A stretch of DNA of 64,000 bases from a virus, in IMG/VR virus record IMGVR_UViG_3300023174_000038, positions 186,001-250,000 of that record; one strand, given 5' to 3'. The notes beneath the pieces are model-generated. The model worked only from the letters and a program-made list of their open reading frames with translations. It was not told where the DNA came from and ran no database searches. Shown one piece after another: positions 14,818-22,773 of this stretch. Both the position numbers and the translations under genes were made by a program. Every line of letters begins with the position of its first letter. Within the stretch, counting starts at the first letter, position 1.

Positions 14818-15093
14818 TTATTTACCAATTCTATTTAAAATGTTCATTGCTCTGGTTCTTAACCGTTCAGTAAATTCTGATTCAGTTAATGCTCCTTTAG
14901 CAAGATTACATTTTCTACAAGTTACTTGAAGATTATTATACGTGGTTTCTCCACCTTTACTTTCAGCAATCACATGATCTATGTGTATTTCTTTATCGGA
15001 TAAGTCTTCATCACAATAGACACACCATTTTCCGTCCCTTTCAATAACTCTACGACGTAGGTTAAGAGGGATGTATTGTTTCTTTTGTAGCAT
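14818..15093 (-). CDS. HNH endonuclease
   Basis: The 91-aa protein is almost only the nuclease domain: RRRVIERDG, CVYC, IHIDHVIAESKGG, NNLQVTCRKCNLAKG. This is a standard bacterial/phage HNH with both zinc Cys pairs. It is convergent with the preceding gene and starts 5 nt after a CTAAATA box. Confidence 0.9.
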   Translation of the reverse strand: MLQKKQYIPLNLRRRVIERDGKWCVYCDEDLSDKEIHIDHVIAESKGGETTYNNLQVTCRKCNLAKGALTESEFTERLRTRAMNILNRIGK

Positions 15094-15098
15094 AAATT

Positions 15099-15105
15099 TA
15101 TTTAG
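15099..15105 (-). promoter_or_regulatory. late-type promoter box CTAAATA, leaderless position
   Basis: CTAAATA, then AATTT, then ATG at 15093. Confidence 0.5.
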
Positions 15106-15158
15106 CTACCCAAATATAGTAGACAGATAAATAGTTTTCTGTTATTATGAATAATAAA

Positions 15159-15243
15159 GCGGACGTGGCGTAATTGGCAGCCGCACCAGATTTAGGTTCT
15201 GGCGTCGTAAGATGTGTGAGTTCGAGTCTCACCGTCCGCACCA
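15159..15243 (+). tRNA. tRNA-Leu (TAG)
   Basis: Class II, acceptor GCGGACG/CGTCCGC, anticodon stem CCAGA/TCTGG with loop TTTAGGT, CCA encoded. Confidence 0.93.
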
Positions 15244-15247
15244 AACA

Positions 15248-15321
15248 GGGGGATTGATGTAATGGGAGCCTGGGACCTTTGCAAGGTCTTCGTAACAGTT
15301 CGATTCTGTTATCCTCCACCA
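15248..15321 (+). tRNA. tRNA-Ala (TGC)
   Basis: Acceptor GGGGGAT with ATCCTCC (G3-T70, the alanine identity G-U pair), anticodon loop TTTGCAA, CCA encoded. Confidence 0.92.
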
Positions 15322-15327
15322 AGATAG

Positions 15328-15402
15328 CGCGGGGTAGAGAAGTAGTAACTCATCAGGCTCATAACCTGAAGATCGGCGGTGCGAATCCGTCCCCCGCATC
15401 CA
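15328..15402 (+). tRNA. initiator tRNA-fMet (CAT)
   Basis: It starts CGCGGGG and ends CCCCGCA-T-CCA, giving the unpaired C1-A72 that marks bacterial initiators. Anticodon loop CTCATAA; the anticodon stem has two of the three usual G-C pairs. Confidence 0.9.
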
Positions 15403-15406
15403 GTTA

Positions 15407-15483
15407 CGGAGTGTGGCGCAGTCTGGTAGCGCACCTGGTTTGGGACCAGGGGGTCCAAGGTTCGAATCCTTGTACTCCGACCA
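15407..15483 (+). tRNA. tRNA-Pro (TGG)
   Basis: Acceptor CGGAGTG/TACTCCG, anticodon stem CCTGG/CCAGG with loop TTTGGGA, CCA encoded. Confidence 0.94.
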
Positions 15484-15505
15484 ATGTTTTTAAAAAGGAA
15501 ATAGT

Positions 15506-15670
15506 ATGACATGCAGAGGATATGATGCGAAAGCAGTGAAAGTTTCAAAGACAGTTAAACGTGCCGCGGCAAAAATTATGGACAACCATAAGCGTGGTGA
15601 CTTTATTCGTAGTTATGTAGAGATTGAAAGAAGTAATTCACGTACAGGTTCTCGTAAGGATAGCAAATGA
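15506..15670 (+). CDS. hypothetical basic protein, 54 aa
   Basis: A small Lys/Arg-rich, probably helical protein with AAAAGGA before the ATG. Its stop overlaps the next start (ATGA). Not recognised; could bind nucleic acid. Confidence 0.6.
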   Translation: MTCRGYDAKAVKVSKTVKRAAAKIMDNHKRGDFIRSYVEIERSNSRTGSRKDSK

Positions 15671-15846
15671 GTAAAGGTAGCTTGCCAAGACCTTATAGTG
15701 TTGATTTGAAAACTTTCAACAATAATTGGGATAATATCTTTCGCAAGCCTGATCCAAGAATTATTGAGGATCAAAAGAATGAAGATGAAGCATTTGAACA
15801 AATTGCTAGTCAATCAGAAGTTAAAGATAGTACCCAAGGTGGTTAA
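15667..15846 (+). CDS. hypothetical protein, 59 aa
   Basis: Coupled to the preceding small gene by an ATGA overlap. The C-terminal half is acidic and low in complexity. It ends 9 nt before tRNA-Val. Function unknown. Confidence 0.6.
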   Translation: MSKGSLPRPYSVDLKTFNNNWDNIFRKPDPRIIEDQKNEDEAFEQIASQSEVKDSTQGG

Positions 15847-15855
15847 ATAGAATGT

Positions 15856-15930
15856 GGATCGTTAACTCAGTGGTAGAGTAGCGCCTTTACACGGCGAATG
15901 TCGGGAGTTCGACCCTCTCACGATCCACCA
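15856..15930 (+). tRNA. tRNA-Val (TAC)
   Basis: Acceptor GGATCGT/ACGATCC, anticodon stem CGCC/GGCG with loop TTTACAC, CCA encoded. Confidence 0.93.
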
Positions 15931-15945
15931 AACAAAGGAGTAATT

Positions 15946-16086
15946 ATGAGCAAAAGTGAAGATGTAATTAATAGAGCATACGGACACATTGTCAAAGAAG
16001 TTACTCCGGTACTTATTTTTGATATTACTATATTTCGTGGTTTTAAATACTATTGGTACAAATTACTTAGAAAAGTAACAAGATAA
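15946..16086 (+). CDS. hypothetical protein, 46 aa
   Basis: A clear AAAGGAG precedes the ATG by 5 nt. The C-terminal part is hydrophobic/aromatic and basic (FRGFKYYWYKLLRK) and may associate with the membrane. Family unknown. Confidence 0.55.
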   Translation: MSKSEDVINRAYGHIVKEVTPVLIFDITIFRGFKYYWYKLLRKVTR

Positions 16087-16090
16087 AATT

Positions 16091-16627
16091 ATGGCACATC
16101 CGCAACAATTTAATTATATACAAAAACTTAAACTATTATATCCAACTCATTTCTTTAATAGCAAAGTACTTGAAGTGGGTAGTCTTAACATTAATGGTTC
16201 AATACGAATCTTTTTTAGTCATTGTGATTATTTAGGAATTGATGTTGGTCCGGGTAATGATGTTGACTTAGTATGTGAAGGTCAAACGTTAGATCATCCA
16301 GACAATACATATGATACAGTTGGTAGCTGTGAATGTTTTGAACATAATCCTTATTGGGTAGAAACATTCGTTAACATGCATCGTATGGCTAAACCAAATG
16401 GACTAGTGTTTATGACATGTGCTACTACTGGTAGACCAGAACACGGTACTACTCGTACTACACCACAAGATAGTCCTCTTACTACAGGTATAGGGTGGGA
16501 CTATTATAGAAATTTAACTGAAGAAGATTTCAGAAAAGAATTAGACATAGATAATATGTTTAGTACATATAAATTTGAAGTGGGTTCACCCCATGCAGAT
16601 TTGTATTTTTATGGTATTAAAAAATAA
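16091..16627 (+). CDS. class I SAM-dependent methyltransferase
   Basis: The 178-aa protein has SAM motif I as VLEVGSLNINGS, the acidic strand-2 end in YLGIDVGPG, and the post-motif block NTYDTVGSCECFEHN followed by MHRMAKPNGLVFMTCA, the Methyltransf_11-like layout. The substrate is unknown. It follows the 46-aa gene closely and is followed at 8 nt by rpoZ. Confidence 0.8.
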   Translation: MAHPQQFNYIQKLKLLYPTHFFNSKVLEVGSLNINGSIRIFFSHCDYLGIDVGPGNDVDLVCEGQTLDHPDNTYDTVGSCECFEHNPYWVETFVNMHRMAKPNGLVFMTCATTGRPEHGTTRTTPQDSPLTTGIGWDYYRNLTEEDFRKELDIDNMFSTYKFEVGSPHADLYFYGIKK

Positions 16628-16635
16628 AGGTAAAT

Positions 16636-16857
16636 ATGTCACAAAGCAGAGCAAGATATTCAAGTGAAGAAGCCGCACTTATGGTCGGTAATCGTTTTGA
16701 TTTAGTTCTTATCGCTTCACAAAGAGTAAGAGAATTAAAGCGAGGACATCGTTCACTACTTACTACTAAAGCAGGACCAATGGTAACTGCATTAGAAGAA
16801 ATTGAACAAGGACTTGTTGGACGTGAATATCTTAAACGTATTAGAAAAAATTTGTAA
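16636..16857 (+). CDS. rpoZ: RNA polymerase omega subunit
   Basis: The 73-aa protein has the omega core: EEAALMVGNRFDLVLIASQRVREL, then VTALEEIEQGLV, matching the bacterial pattern (GNRFDLVLVAAxRARQ...VIALREIEEGL). Omega binds beta-prime and helps assemble and stabilise RNA polymerase; it also forms part of a ppGpp site in proteobacteria. The N-terminal few residues are shorter than in host copies. A phage copy could replace host omega to tune polymerase or escape ppGpp control, which is inference. It lies in the tRNA array, with AAAGG before the ATG. Confidence 0.88.
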   Translation: MSQSRARYSSEEAALMVGNRFDLVLIASQRVRELKRGHRSLLTTKAGPMVTALEEIEQGLVGREYLKRIRKNL

Positions 16858-16861
16858 ATAT

Positions 16862-16935
16862 ATCTCCCTAATGTAATGGCAGCATACCGGTCTCCAAAAC
16901 CGTTAGTCAAGGTTCGAGTCCTTGGGGGGATGCCA
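16862..16935 (+). tRNA. tRNA-Trp (CCA)
   Basis: Anticodon stem CGGT/ACCG with loop CTCCAAA; acceptor ATCTCCC with GGGGGAT (one G-T pair); G73 and CCA. Last tRNA of the array. Confidence 0.92.
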
Positions 16936-16949
16936 AATAAAGGAATGTT

Positions 16950-17552
16950 ATGCCCGCTGTATTTTTAACAAGTGACACCCACTTTGGGCATGCCGGAGTA
17001 TGCCATTTCACACGTAACGATGGGGTTACAAAACTTCGCCCATGGACTGATCCAGATGAGATGGATGAAGAAATGGTTAAGCGTTGGAACGAAACAGTAC
17101 GACCTAATGATAAAGTATATCATTTGGGTGATGTTGTAATCAATCGTAAAGCACTAAAGATTATGAGTCGGTTAAACGGTGACAAAGTATTGATTCGTGG
17201 TAACCACGATATCTTCCGTGATGATGAGTATAGAGAACACTTTAGAGAGTTACGTGCCTATCATGTTATGAATGGAATGATATTAAGTCATATTCCTATA
17301 CATGAAGAATCATTGGGACGATTTGGTGTTAACATTCACGGTCATTTACATGCCAATCGTGTAATGAAACATGTTGAGACTTTACATGAGTTTCATGAAC
17401 GTGGTAGTAGACATTATATTGATGTACGTTATCATTGTGTATGTGTAGAACATACAGACTATAGACCTATATTGTTTGAAGATGTTATCAAACGCATTGA
17501 AAGTGAAGGTGGTACTGTAGGATTTAAGAACGGTAATGGACCTACAATGTAA
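16950..17552 (+). CDS. calcineurin-like metallophosphoesterase
   Basis: The 200-aa protein shows the complete motif series: DTHFGH, GDVV, GNHD, SHIPIH and GHLHAN, all with intact metal ligands. Short members of this group act on nucleotides or phosphodiesters. It is the first of three phosphoesterase-type proteins in the window. AAAGGA precedes the ATG, and a strong terminator follows directly. Confidence 0.9.
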   Translation: MPAVFLTSDTHFGHAGVCHFTRNDGVTKLRPWTDPDEMDEEMVKRWNETVRPNDKVYHLGDVVINRKALKIMSRLNGDKVLIRGNHDIFRDDEYREHFRELRAYHVMNGMILSHIPIHEESLGRFGVNIHGHLHANRVMKHVETLHEFHERGSRHYIDVRYHCVCVEHTDYRPILFEDVIKRIESEGGTVGFKNGNGPTM

Positions 17553-17580
17553 AAATAGACCCTTCGGGGTCTATTTTTTT
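17551..17580. terminator. bidirectional intrinsic terminator
   Basis: AAATAGACCC-TTCG-GGGTCTATTT with T7 on the + strand and A-rich sequence on the other side; it separates the phosphoesterase from the convergent gene ending at 17586. Confidence 0.9.
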
Positions 17581-17585
17581 GGCTA

Positions 17586-18806
17586 TCATCTGACTATTTG
17601 ATTGTTAGAATAATCTTGTAGATACATACGACCTCTAGGTACTCTATTCTTTACAGCGTATTTTTCTAGGTCTTGCATAGCTTGTTGTTGTGTTTTATTT
17701 ACTGCGGTTGCAACTTGCCTTCCTGCATTATATATTCTCCAATCACTTATACGTGGACCTTCAGGTTCAGTAGGTTGTGTTGCTTGAGTTGGTTCAGGTT
17801 CAGCTGGTTGATTTACAAAAACATTATCATCCGGTGGTATATCCTTGCTCGGTGCACCTGGGGTTGATTTATAACTTTGAGGGAATTTTGCTACTATTTG
17901 TTTGGCAGCTTCTCTAACATCATATCCGTCAGGTGGACTAATTTCTTTACTACCGGCTTTTACTTCACCAGCTTTTGTAAGTATTGCTTTAACAATTTCT
18001 TTCATTAATCCGGGAAATCTTTTAGCAAACTCAGCATCAGCGCCAACTCTATTATATCTTTGATCCTGTGTACTATTTACAAGTTGACTAGTAGGTGCAT
18101 GTAATTGCCACTTTCCATTTTTATTATCAATGTTTTGTTTATCAACAATACTAACGATAGGACCATCAGGAGCATAATTATTAAACCAATTTAATCCACT
18201 AGATCCACCTGTACAGAAGTTACTCATGTGTCCTGTTTGGTTATTAAATGTATAACAAGCACCGTAGTTCAATGGCATGATAACATGAAATCTATCATTA
18301 TCTAGTAATACAATTTCTTTTCTATTACGTTTATGCTTTTCTAATGCTTCAGCATCTTTAATTCTTCGTAGAGTATTACGATACTCATCTTTTCCCATTG
18401 CCTGTTGTAATGCCCGTATACTAGGAAACTTATTAAAGTCTTGATCTGGCTTCTGTAATAAACCACGTGTACTTAATGCTTGCCATGCACCTAATGCATC
18501 TCCGCCCTCACCATTCAAATCTTCATAATCTATAGCATGATTGTTATATAGTTTTAATAACCAATTATCAAACTTACCTTCTTTGCTCAAATCACCATAC
18601 TCATTTTTAGCTAGTGTTTGATTAACTAATTTACTCCAAGATTGAACATAATCAGCGACTGTGGGTCTTGGACCCATATCTGCTATTTCATTTTTAGGGA
18701 ATGTCCTATCATGTCTGACAGCAATAGCTAACATTTTTGCTAGCTTTGGGTCCTTCATTATATTAGTACCTATATTAGCTTCTGTTAAAAAGTGTGTTGC
18801 TCTCAT
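17586..18806 (-). CDS. phage protein with probable capsid-targeting N-terminus
   Basis: The 406-aa protein is of unknown family. A central region (FCTGGSSGLNWFNNYAPDGP...VSIVDKQN...WQLHAP) resembles a domain seen in several phage proteins. A Pro/Glu/Thr-rich linker lies at about 320-355 and a basic C-terminal segment follows. The N-terminus, MRATHF-LTE-A, fits a short targeting peptide ending in the L-x-E site of T4-type prohead protease. Its start overlaps the stop of the 300-aa gene, so both belong to one operon. A virion-packaged role is inferred. Confidence 0.6.
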   Translation of the reverse strand: MRATHFLTEANIGTNIMKDPKLAKMLAIAVRHDRTFPKNEIADMGPRPTVADYVQSWSKLVNQTLAKNEYGDLSKEGKFDNWLLKLYNNHAIDYEDLNGEGGDALGAWQALSTRGLLQKPDQDFNKFPSIRALQQAMGKDEYRNTLRRIKDAEALEKHKRNRKEIVLLDNDRFHVIMPLNYGACYTFNNQTGHMSNFCTGGSSGLNWFNNYAPDGPIVSIVDKQNIDNKNGKWQLHAPTSQLVNSTQDQRYNRVGADAEFAKRFPGLMKEIVKAILTKAGEVKAGSKEISPPDGYDVREAAKQIVAKFPQSYKSTPGAPSKDIPPDDNVFVNQPAEPEPTQATQPTEPEGPRISDWRIYNAGRQVATAVNKTQQQAMQDLEKYAVKNRVPRGRMYLQDYSNNQIVR

Positions 18807-19708
18807 TATACTAAACTCCTTTTTAGATAAGCAAGAACCGCACTTAATTTCTGTCTATCTCCGTTAGCTATATCTGACAACACTTTTGTAGGACCGTCAT
18901 TCTTTTCTGATGATAAACTACTATCACGATATCTATAACCACTGGTTACATTACCTGTTAATTCTGGATAGTAATATCTTGCCGTTAAAACTATACTATT
19001 GTTTACAGCACTAGTAAGTAATTCAGTCATGGCACCATTATCTAAACCTTCAATTGCCTGATCAATTAATTTTACCTGATCAATTTTCTTATCTACTTTG
19101 TGATGAGCATCATTTTTTGCCATACTAGCAATAACGCCATTAATATCAGCTTTAGAAGCAATTAGTATTTTCTTAAAAAGTGGTTTGAATCGTTTGGTTA
19201 ATTTATTCGTAGTAGTAAAGCCTGCAGGCTCTGGTTTATTGCTAGCACGATCCTGGCGTAATTGTTTAGAGTACTCACTATCCATGAAGTAAAATTTTCT
19301 AGCATCACCTACAATCTTTTTTAACAAACTATTAGCATCGGTAACATTGTCTGCAAAGGTAGAATATACCATATTGCCCTCATCAGGATCAGGTTTACCG
19401 TTACTAGCGAATATTTGATATGAACCAGACCTTGATGCTCTTCTTCCATAGCTATCGGATACCATAAATCTTACTGCGCCGAATCCTTTATTACCTGCTA
19501 TTAATAACCATGTCCCGGGATGATCTTTTAGATCAGTCCATTTGGGTCTGACCGCAGGTTCAGGCTGAATATCATGACCAAAAGCTTCTTTAGAGTGTAA
19601 CTGTTTTAATATTTCTTGTGCACCTGGCCCGGTAAATTGAGCCATAGCTGTACTGGCTTCTGAAACTATGCTTTCGCATAATTGTGAAAAATACTTATAA
19701 TTATCCAT
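18806..19708 (-). CDS. hypothetical phage protein, 300 aa
   Basis: No family recognised. The N-terminus (MDNYKYFSQLCESIVSEAS) again looks like a capsid-targeting leader ending in V-S-E. The middle holds a beta-rich segment (TWLLIAGNKGFGAVRFMVSD) and the C-terminal half is helical and basic. It is first gene of the pair with 17586-18806 and has a leaderless late-type box. Confidence 0.6.
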   Translation of the reverse strand: MDNYKYFSQLCESIVSEASTAMAQFTGPGAQEILKQLHSKEAFGHDIQPEPAVRPKWTDLKDHPGTWLLIAGNKGFGAVRFMVSDSYGRRASRSGSYQIFASNGKPDPDEGNMVYSTFADNVTDANSLLKKIVGDARKFYFMDSEYSKQLRQDRASNKPEPAGFTTTNKLTKRFKPLFKKILIASKADINGVIASMAKNDAHHKVDKKIDQVKLIDQAIEGLDNGAMTELLTSAVNNSIVLTARYYYPELTGNVTSGYRYRDSSLSSEKNDGPTKVLSDIANGDRQKLSAVLAYLKRSLV

Positions 19709-19713
19709 ATATG

Positions 19714-19720
19714 TATTTAT
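19714..19720 (-). promoter_or_regulatory. late-type promoter box ATAAATA, leaderless position
   Basis: ATAAATA, then CATAT, then ATG at 19708. Confidence 0.55.
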
Positions 19721-19729
19721 TCTTTCCGT

Positions 19730-20320
19730 TTATTTACGTCCTATAATCATATATCGTTTATAGCCATTAGTCTCATATTGTATGTTTGTAACACCGGAAT
19801 ATATCAAATTACTTAAATTAAACCGATTAACTAACTCATCTAAACTATCGGTTGTTTGTTTTATAAACCAAGGGAATTCAGGATCTTTCATATTAGTAGT
19901 TTGAATACATACCAATTTTCCTTTTGGAACTGAATCATACCATTTATTACTATCCATTTGGTCTATACTACAGTTAATAAAAATGCTATTAATACAGTTA
20001 CTAAAATCATAGTCATTAACGTCCTGTACATGATTATAAACTCTAGGTAATTCATATTTCCACATATTACATATTTTATTAGCATTAGTTATTGCTTCTG
20101 GATTTATATCATAACCATGAACCTCATAATAGAATGTAGGGTTACGTGTAAGTAGCATAAATGCTAATAGATTATCCCAGCACCCTAGAATATGTAATGA
20201 GGGTATGCTAATACATTCACGATGTATAGCGTTTTCTAGTTCCTCACATAGCCATAGTTTGCTTTTAATCAATCCATGATAAAAGGATTCATGTGTATCA
20301 AATTTAGTTGAATTTGTCAT
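19730..20320 (-). CDS. methyltransferase-like (Rossmann) protein
   Basis: The 196-aa protein has a SAM-fold start LHILGCWDNLLAFMLL, and YEVHGYDINPEAITNANKIC where motif II normally places an acidic residue on the ribose. IFINCSID follows. Motif I has GCW instead of GxG, so SAM binding is plausible but not sure. It overlaps the PP-loop gene upstream by 17 nt and is presumably its pathway partner. Confidence 0.6.
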   Translation of the reverse strand: MTNSTKFDTHESFYHGLIKSKLWLCEELENAIHRECISIPSLHILGCWDNLLAFMLLTRNPTFYYEVHGYDINPEAITNANKICNMWKYELPRVYNHVQDVNDYDFSNCINSIFINCSIDQMDSNKWYDSVPKGKLVCIQTTNMKDPEFPWFIKQTTDSLDELVNRFNLSNLIYSGVTNIQYETNGYKRYMIIGRK

Positions 20321-21209
20321 TTTCAGTTACCGTTGTATTTAATAGTGTTTTGATAGTATTATTCCATTTAATGTGAGATTTAGTAAGTTTTAATTGTTTA
20401 ATTAAATCTATTTTATATTTTAATAAATTGAATTTTGACGTTTTATGATTTTCCCAACCATAACTTCTTAGTCTGGGTTTTAATTCAGGGTACATAGTTT
20501 GATACATACGTGATTTAAAATTGGATACATCTTCTCCTAGTACATAATTATCCAAATGTATTTGTATTAGTTTACTACTAGATTCTAAACTATATCCGAT
20601 CATATTACCTATACCGTGTATACCGTTATCAGTCATAAACCGTTCATAACTGGCAAACTCTAGTCTAAAAGGTGATAATACTTTATTTGGAATGTGTGTT
20701 TGCGGCCAAGGCCAATCTCCCCCTATAATAGGGAAATAATTACATTGTTCAATTAACCATAAATGTGTTGCTACATGAGGTTCTATGATATAATAAGGTG
20801 TCAAATAGGACAAATGTTTCCCATTCTCAAAAAATTTATCAGCATCTAATTCAACCAGTTTATGAGTTATATTATTTTCTCTACAAAATTTTTCAGCATA
20901 ATATAAATCATGGGTATTAATGATTAACCCTTCTATTTTAATCATCAATGTGATAGCTATTACCGGTATATTGTTTTTTAAACAGTATAACAATACTAAT
21001 TCACTATCTAATCCACCACTATATAATACCTCTACATATTTGGTCTGTCTGTTGGATAAATGGTCATTAAATATATCCGTAATATCACGCCCATATTCAA
21101 ATGGCACATCTAATAATTCTGTGGTAAATCTATGATAATTTTCTCCTAATTCTAGGGTACATTTCTTAAAATCATTTAATCCAACAGTCCATTCAATAAC
21201 ATTTTCCAT
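20304..21209 (-). CDS. PP-loop ATPase, asparagine-synthase-like domain (third copy)
   Basis: The 301-aa protein carries the PP-loop SGGLDS at residues 64-69 after a strand (VEVLY) and an internal GGDWPW segment. Like the two at 498-2589 it lacks a glutaminase domain. It is operonic with the methyltransferase-like gene and transcribed from a CTAAATA box 5 nt before the ATG. It may adenylate a carboxylate to be amidated and methylated, which is inference. Confidence 0.75.
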   Translation of the reverse strand: MENVIEWTVGLNDFKKCTLELGENYHRFTTELLDVPFEYGRDITDIFNDHLSNRQTKYVEVLYSGGLDSELVLLYCLKNNIPVIAITLMIKIEGLIINTHDLYYAEKFCRENNITHKLVELDADKFFENGKHLSYLTPYYIIEPHVATHLWLIEQCNYFPIIGGDWPWPQTHIPNKVLSPFRLEFASYERFMTDNGIHGIGNMIGYSLESSSKLIQIHLDNYVLGEDVSNFKSRMYQTMYPELKPRLRSYGWENHKTSKFNLLKYKIDLIKQLKLTKSHIKWNNTIKTLLNTTVTENDKFN

Positions 21210-21214
21210 GATAA

Positions 21215-21221
21215 TATTTAG
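21215..21221 (-). promoter_or_regulatory. late-type promoter box CTAAATA, leaderless position
   Basis: CTAAATA, then TTATC, then ATG at 21209. Confidence 0.5.
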
Positions 21222-21265
21222 TTGCTAAAAAATGTCGCTAAATAATAGCATATTTTAAATTTATG

Positions 21266-21272
21266 CTAAATA
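21266..21272 (+). promoter_or_regulatory. late-type promoter box CTAAATA with leader
   Basis: CTAAATA lies 25 nt before the ATG at 21298, divergent from the box at 21215-21221. Confidence 0.4.
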
Positions 21273-21297
21273 CGAATAACACTACTCCGAGGCTAAA

Positions 21298-21798
21298 ATG
21301 CTACATTTCATCAAAGATATCACACACAAACTATTAGAATTTATTAAAGACGATCCAGTAAGACCGGAAATATCAACCGATTTTCGTGTTAGTAATGGAC
21401 GATTAGTTGCCGCATTAACTGATGAATCACCAGATAATCCTGATGCTATGGTATGTGTTAGTTTTCATGATTTTATTCCAGAGAATGTTAAAGATTTAGA
21501 TAATACTACCCAAGTACCAACAACAGCAGTATTTTATACTATATGGAGTTATAAAGCCGGTAAAGGTGCCGAATTATTATATCAAGCGGTTAAGGGTATT
21601 CAGGAACAATATCCCAGTGTTAATAGATTTGTAACATTAAGTCCTAAAACTAATATGGCAAGAAGATTCCATTTACGTAATGGTGCTATTGTTTTTAGAG
21701 AGAATATAGAAACTATTAATTATGAATATACACCAACAGTAAATACAGATAATAACTCGGAGAATAATAATGAGCAAAGAGAATCTATTAATAGTTAA
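21298..21798 (+). CDS. GNAT-like acetyltransferase-fold protein
   Basis: The 166-aa protein has a C-terminal part (TIWSYKAGKGAELLYQAVKGI...LSPKTNMARRFHLRNGA) that follows the acetyl-CoA-binding strand-helix pattern of GNAT proteins, including a K-G-x-G-x-x-L loop. The extreme C-terminus is Asn-rich and disordered. The substrate is unknown. It overlaps the next gene by 29 nt. Confidence 0.55.
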   Translation: MLHFIKDITHKLLEFIKDDPVRPEISTDFRVSNGRLVAALTDESPDNPDAMVCVSFHDFIPENVKDLDNTTQVPTTAVFYTIWSYKAGKGAELLYQAVKGIQEQYPSVNRFVTLSPKTNMARRFHLRNGAIVFRENIETINYEYTPTVNTDNNSENNNEQRESINS

Positions 21799-22063
21799 TG
21801 AAGTAGAAGATGAAGATCCGGAAATGTGGCAATATGAACATAGTGCCATTATTGCATCAGAATTTATTAATGATGTATTATTAAATCAATTAGATAAATT
21901 TGAACTAGATAATGATGATGACACCTATATATATGGTATTGCTAGTCATGGATTATTTGTTTCATTAATAGCACGTTTAGGTGAAATGGGATATTCTGAA
22001 AAAGAATTACGTAAAGAAATTAAAACGTGGCTTAATACAAGTGTAGGACAAGTAATACATTAG
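21770..22063 (+). CDS. hypothetical acidic protein, 97 aa
   Basis: Strongly acidic in its first half, helical in the second (LFVSLIARLGEMGYSEKELRKEIKTW). It overlaps the GNAT-like gene and is followed by a terminator. Not recognised. Confidence 0.6.
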   Translation: MSKENLLIVNEVEDEDPEMWQYEHSAIIASEFINDVLLNQLDKFELDNDDDTYIYGIASHGLFVSLIARLGEMGYSEKELRKEIKTWLNTSVGQVIH

Positions 22064-22119
22064 TATTACATTTTTCACAAACAAAAGTACTACTTTTGCT
22101 CCCTTAGGGGCTTCAAAAT

Positions 22120-22166
22120 CGCTAGAAAGTTCAGGAACTTATACTGATACACTTCTAGCGGTTTTT
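22120..22166 (+). terminator. intrinsic terminator
   Basis: CGCTAGAA (22120-22127) pairs with TTCTAGCG (22153-22160), then GTTTTTG. Confidence 0.75.
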
Positions 22167-22174
22167 GCCAATAT

Positions 22175-22203
22175 TTGACAATAAATGGGCTTTCATGTAC
22201 AAT
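22175..22203 (+). promoter_or_regulatory. sigma70-type promoter of the repeated module, leaderless
   Basis: TTGACAATAAATGG, 17-bp spacer, TACAAT (22198-22203). The ATG at 22210 is 6 nt after the -10, at the expected start of transcription. Confidence 0.75.
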
Positions 22204-22209
22204 TCATCT

Positions 22210-22548
22210 ATGAACTCAAAAATCGCCCGTAAACGTAGAACAGATCGCAATCAAGTGATATACTATATACAAGATACAGTAACACTTGAGTATTATGTTG
22301 GTTTGACTGCCCTTTGTTTTGCAGGTAATGTCCGTAAGACACTAGTCCGTCGTATGCAAAAACATATGCAACGGGCCATGACTGAAAACAAAACTTGGGG
22401 TTTAAGTCGTGCATTACGTGAGCGAGGTGCTGAACGTTTTGTATTTGGAGTAGTTGAAGTTGTGCGTGGCAAACGTCCTGCACATGCCCGTGAAACAGAA
22501 TTGATTAACACATTGCAACCAGCATTGAACACATTTGGAGTAAAATGA
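22210..22548 (+). CDS. GIY-YIG-like nuclease domain protein
   Basis: The 112-aa protein has VIYYIQDTVTLEYYVGLT as the GIY-YIG pair of strands, RRMQKHMQRA, and the catalytic-type Glu in ARETELINTLQPALNT. The frame is open to 22165 but the promoter at 22175-22203 excludes that region; the ATG at 22210 coincides with the predicted transcription start. It is a minimal single-domain nuclease, possibly mobile. It overlaps the next gene by ATGA. Confidence 0.7.
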   Translation: MNSKIARKRRTDRNQVIYYIQDTVTLEYYVGLTALCFAGNVRKTLVRRMQKHMQRAMTENKTWGLSRALRERGAERFVFGVVEVVRGKRPAHARETELINTLQPALNTFGVK

Positions 22549-22772
22549 AATTAAACAATATATTGCAATGGATCGGTGCAGTATTCATTATTGTTGGTCA
22601 TATATGTAATGCAGTTGGACCTGATGCTCATCCCTACAATATTGTAGCATTTACATTGGGTACAATTATGTTTTTAACATGGACAATACGTGTAAAGAAT
22701 AATCCGCAACTGGTAGTAAACATTGTAGCAATAGTCACTTGTTTAATTGGTTTAGTTAATGCATGGAGATAA
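22545..22772 (+). CDS. small membrane protein, 75 aa
   Basis: Two to three hydrophobic helices (ILQWIGAVFIIVGHI, IVAFTLGTIMFLTWTI, VVNIVAIVTCLIGLV) span nearly the whole protein. It is translationally coupled to the nuclease gene. No assigned function. Confidence 0.7.
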   Translation: MKLNNILQWIGAVFIIVGHICNAVGPDAHPYNIVAFTLGTIMFLTWTIRVKNNPQLVVNIVAIVTCLIGLVNAWR

Positions 22773-22773
22773 T

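Noticed and set aside
15098-15548. Several 70-90 aa frames across the tRNA cluster
   Set aside because: They overlap well-formed tRNA genes in both directions and lack starts with ribosome-binding sites.
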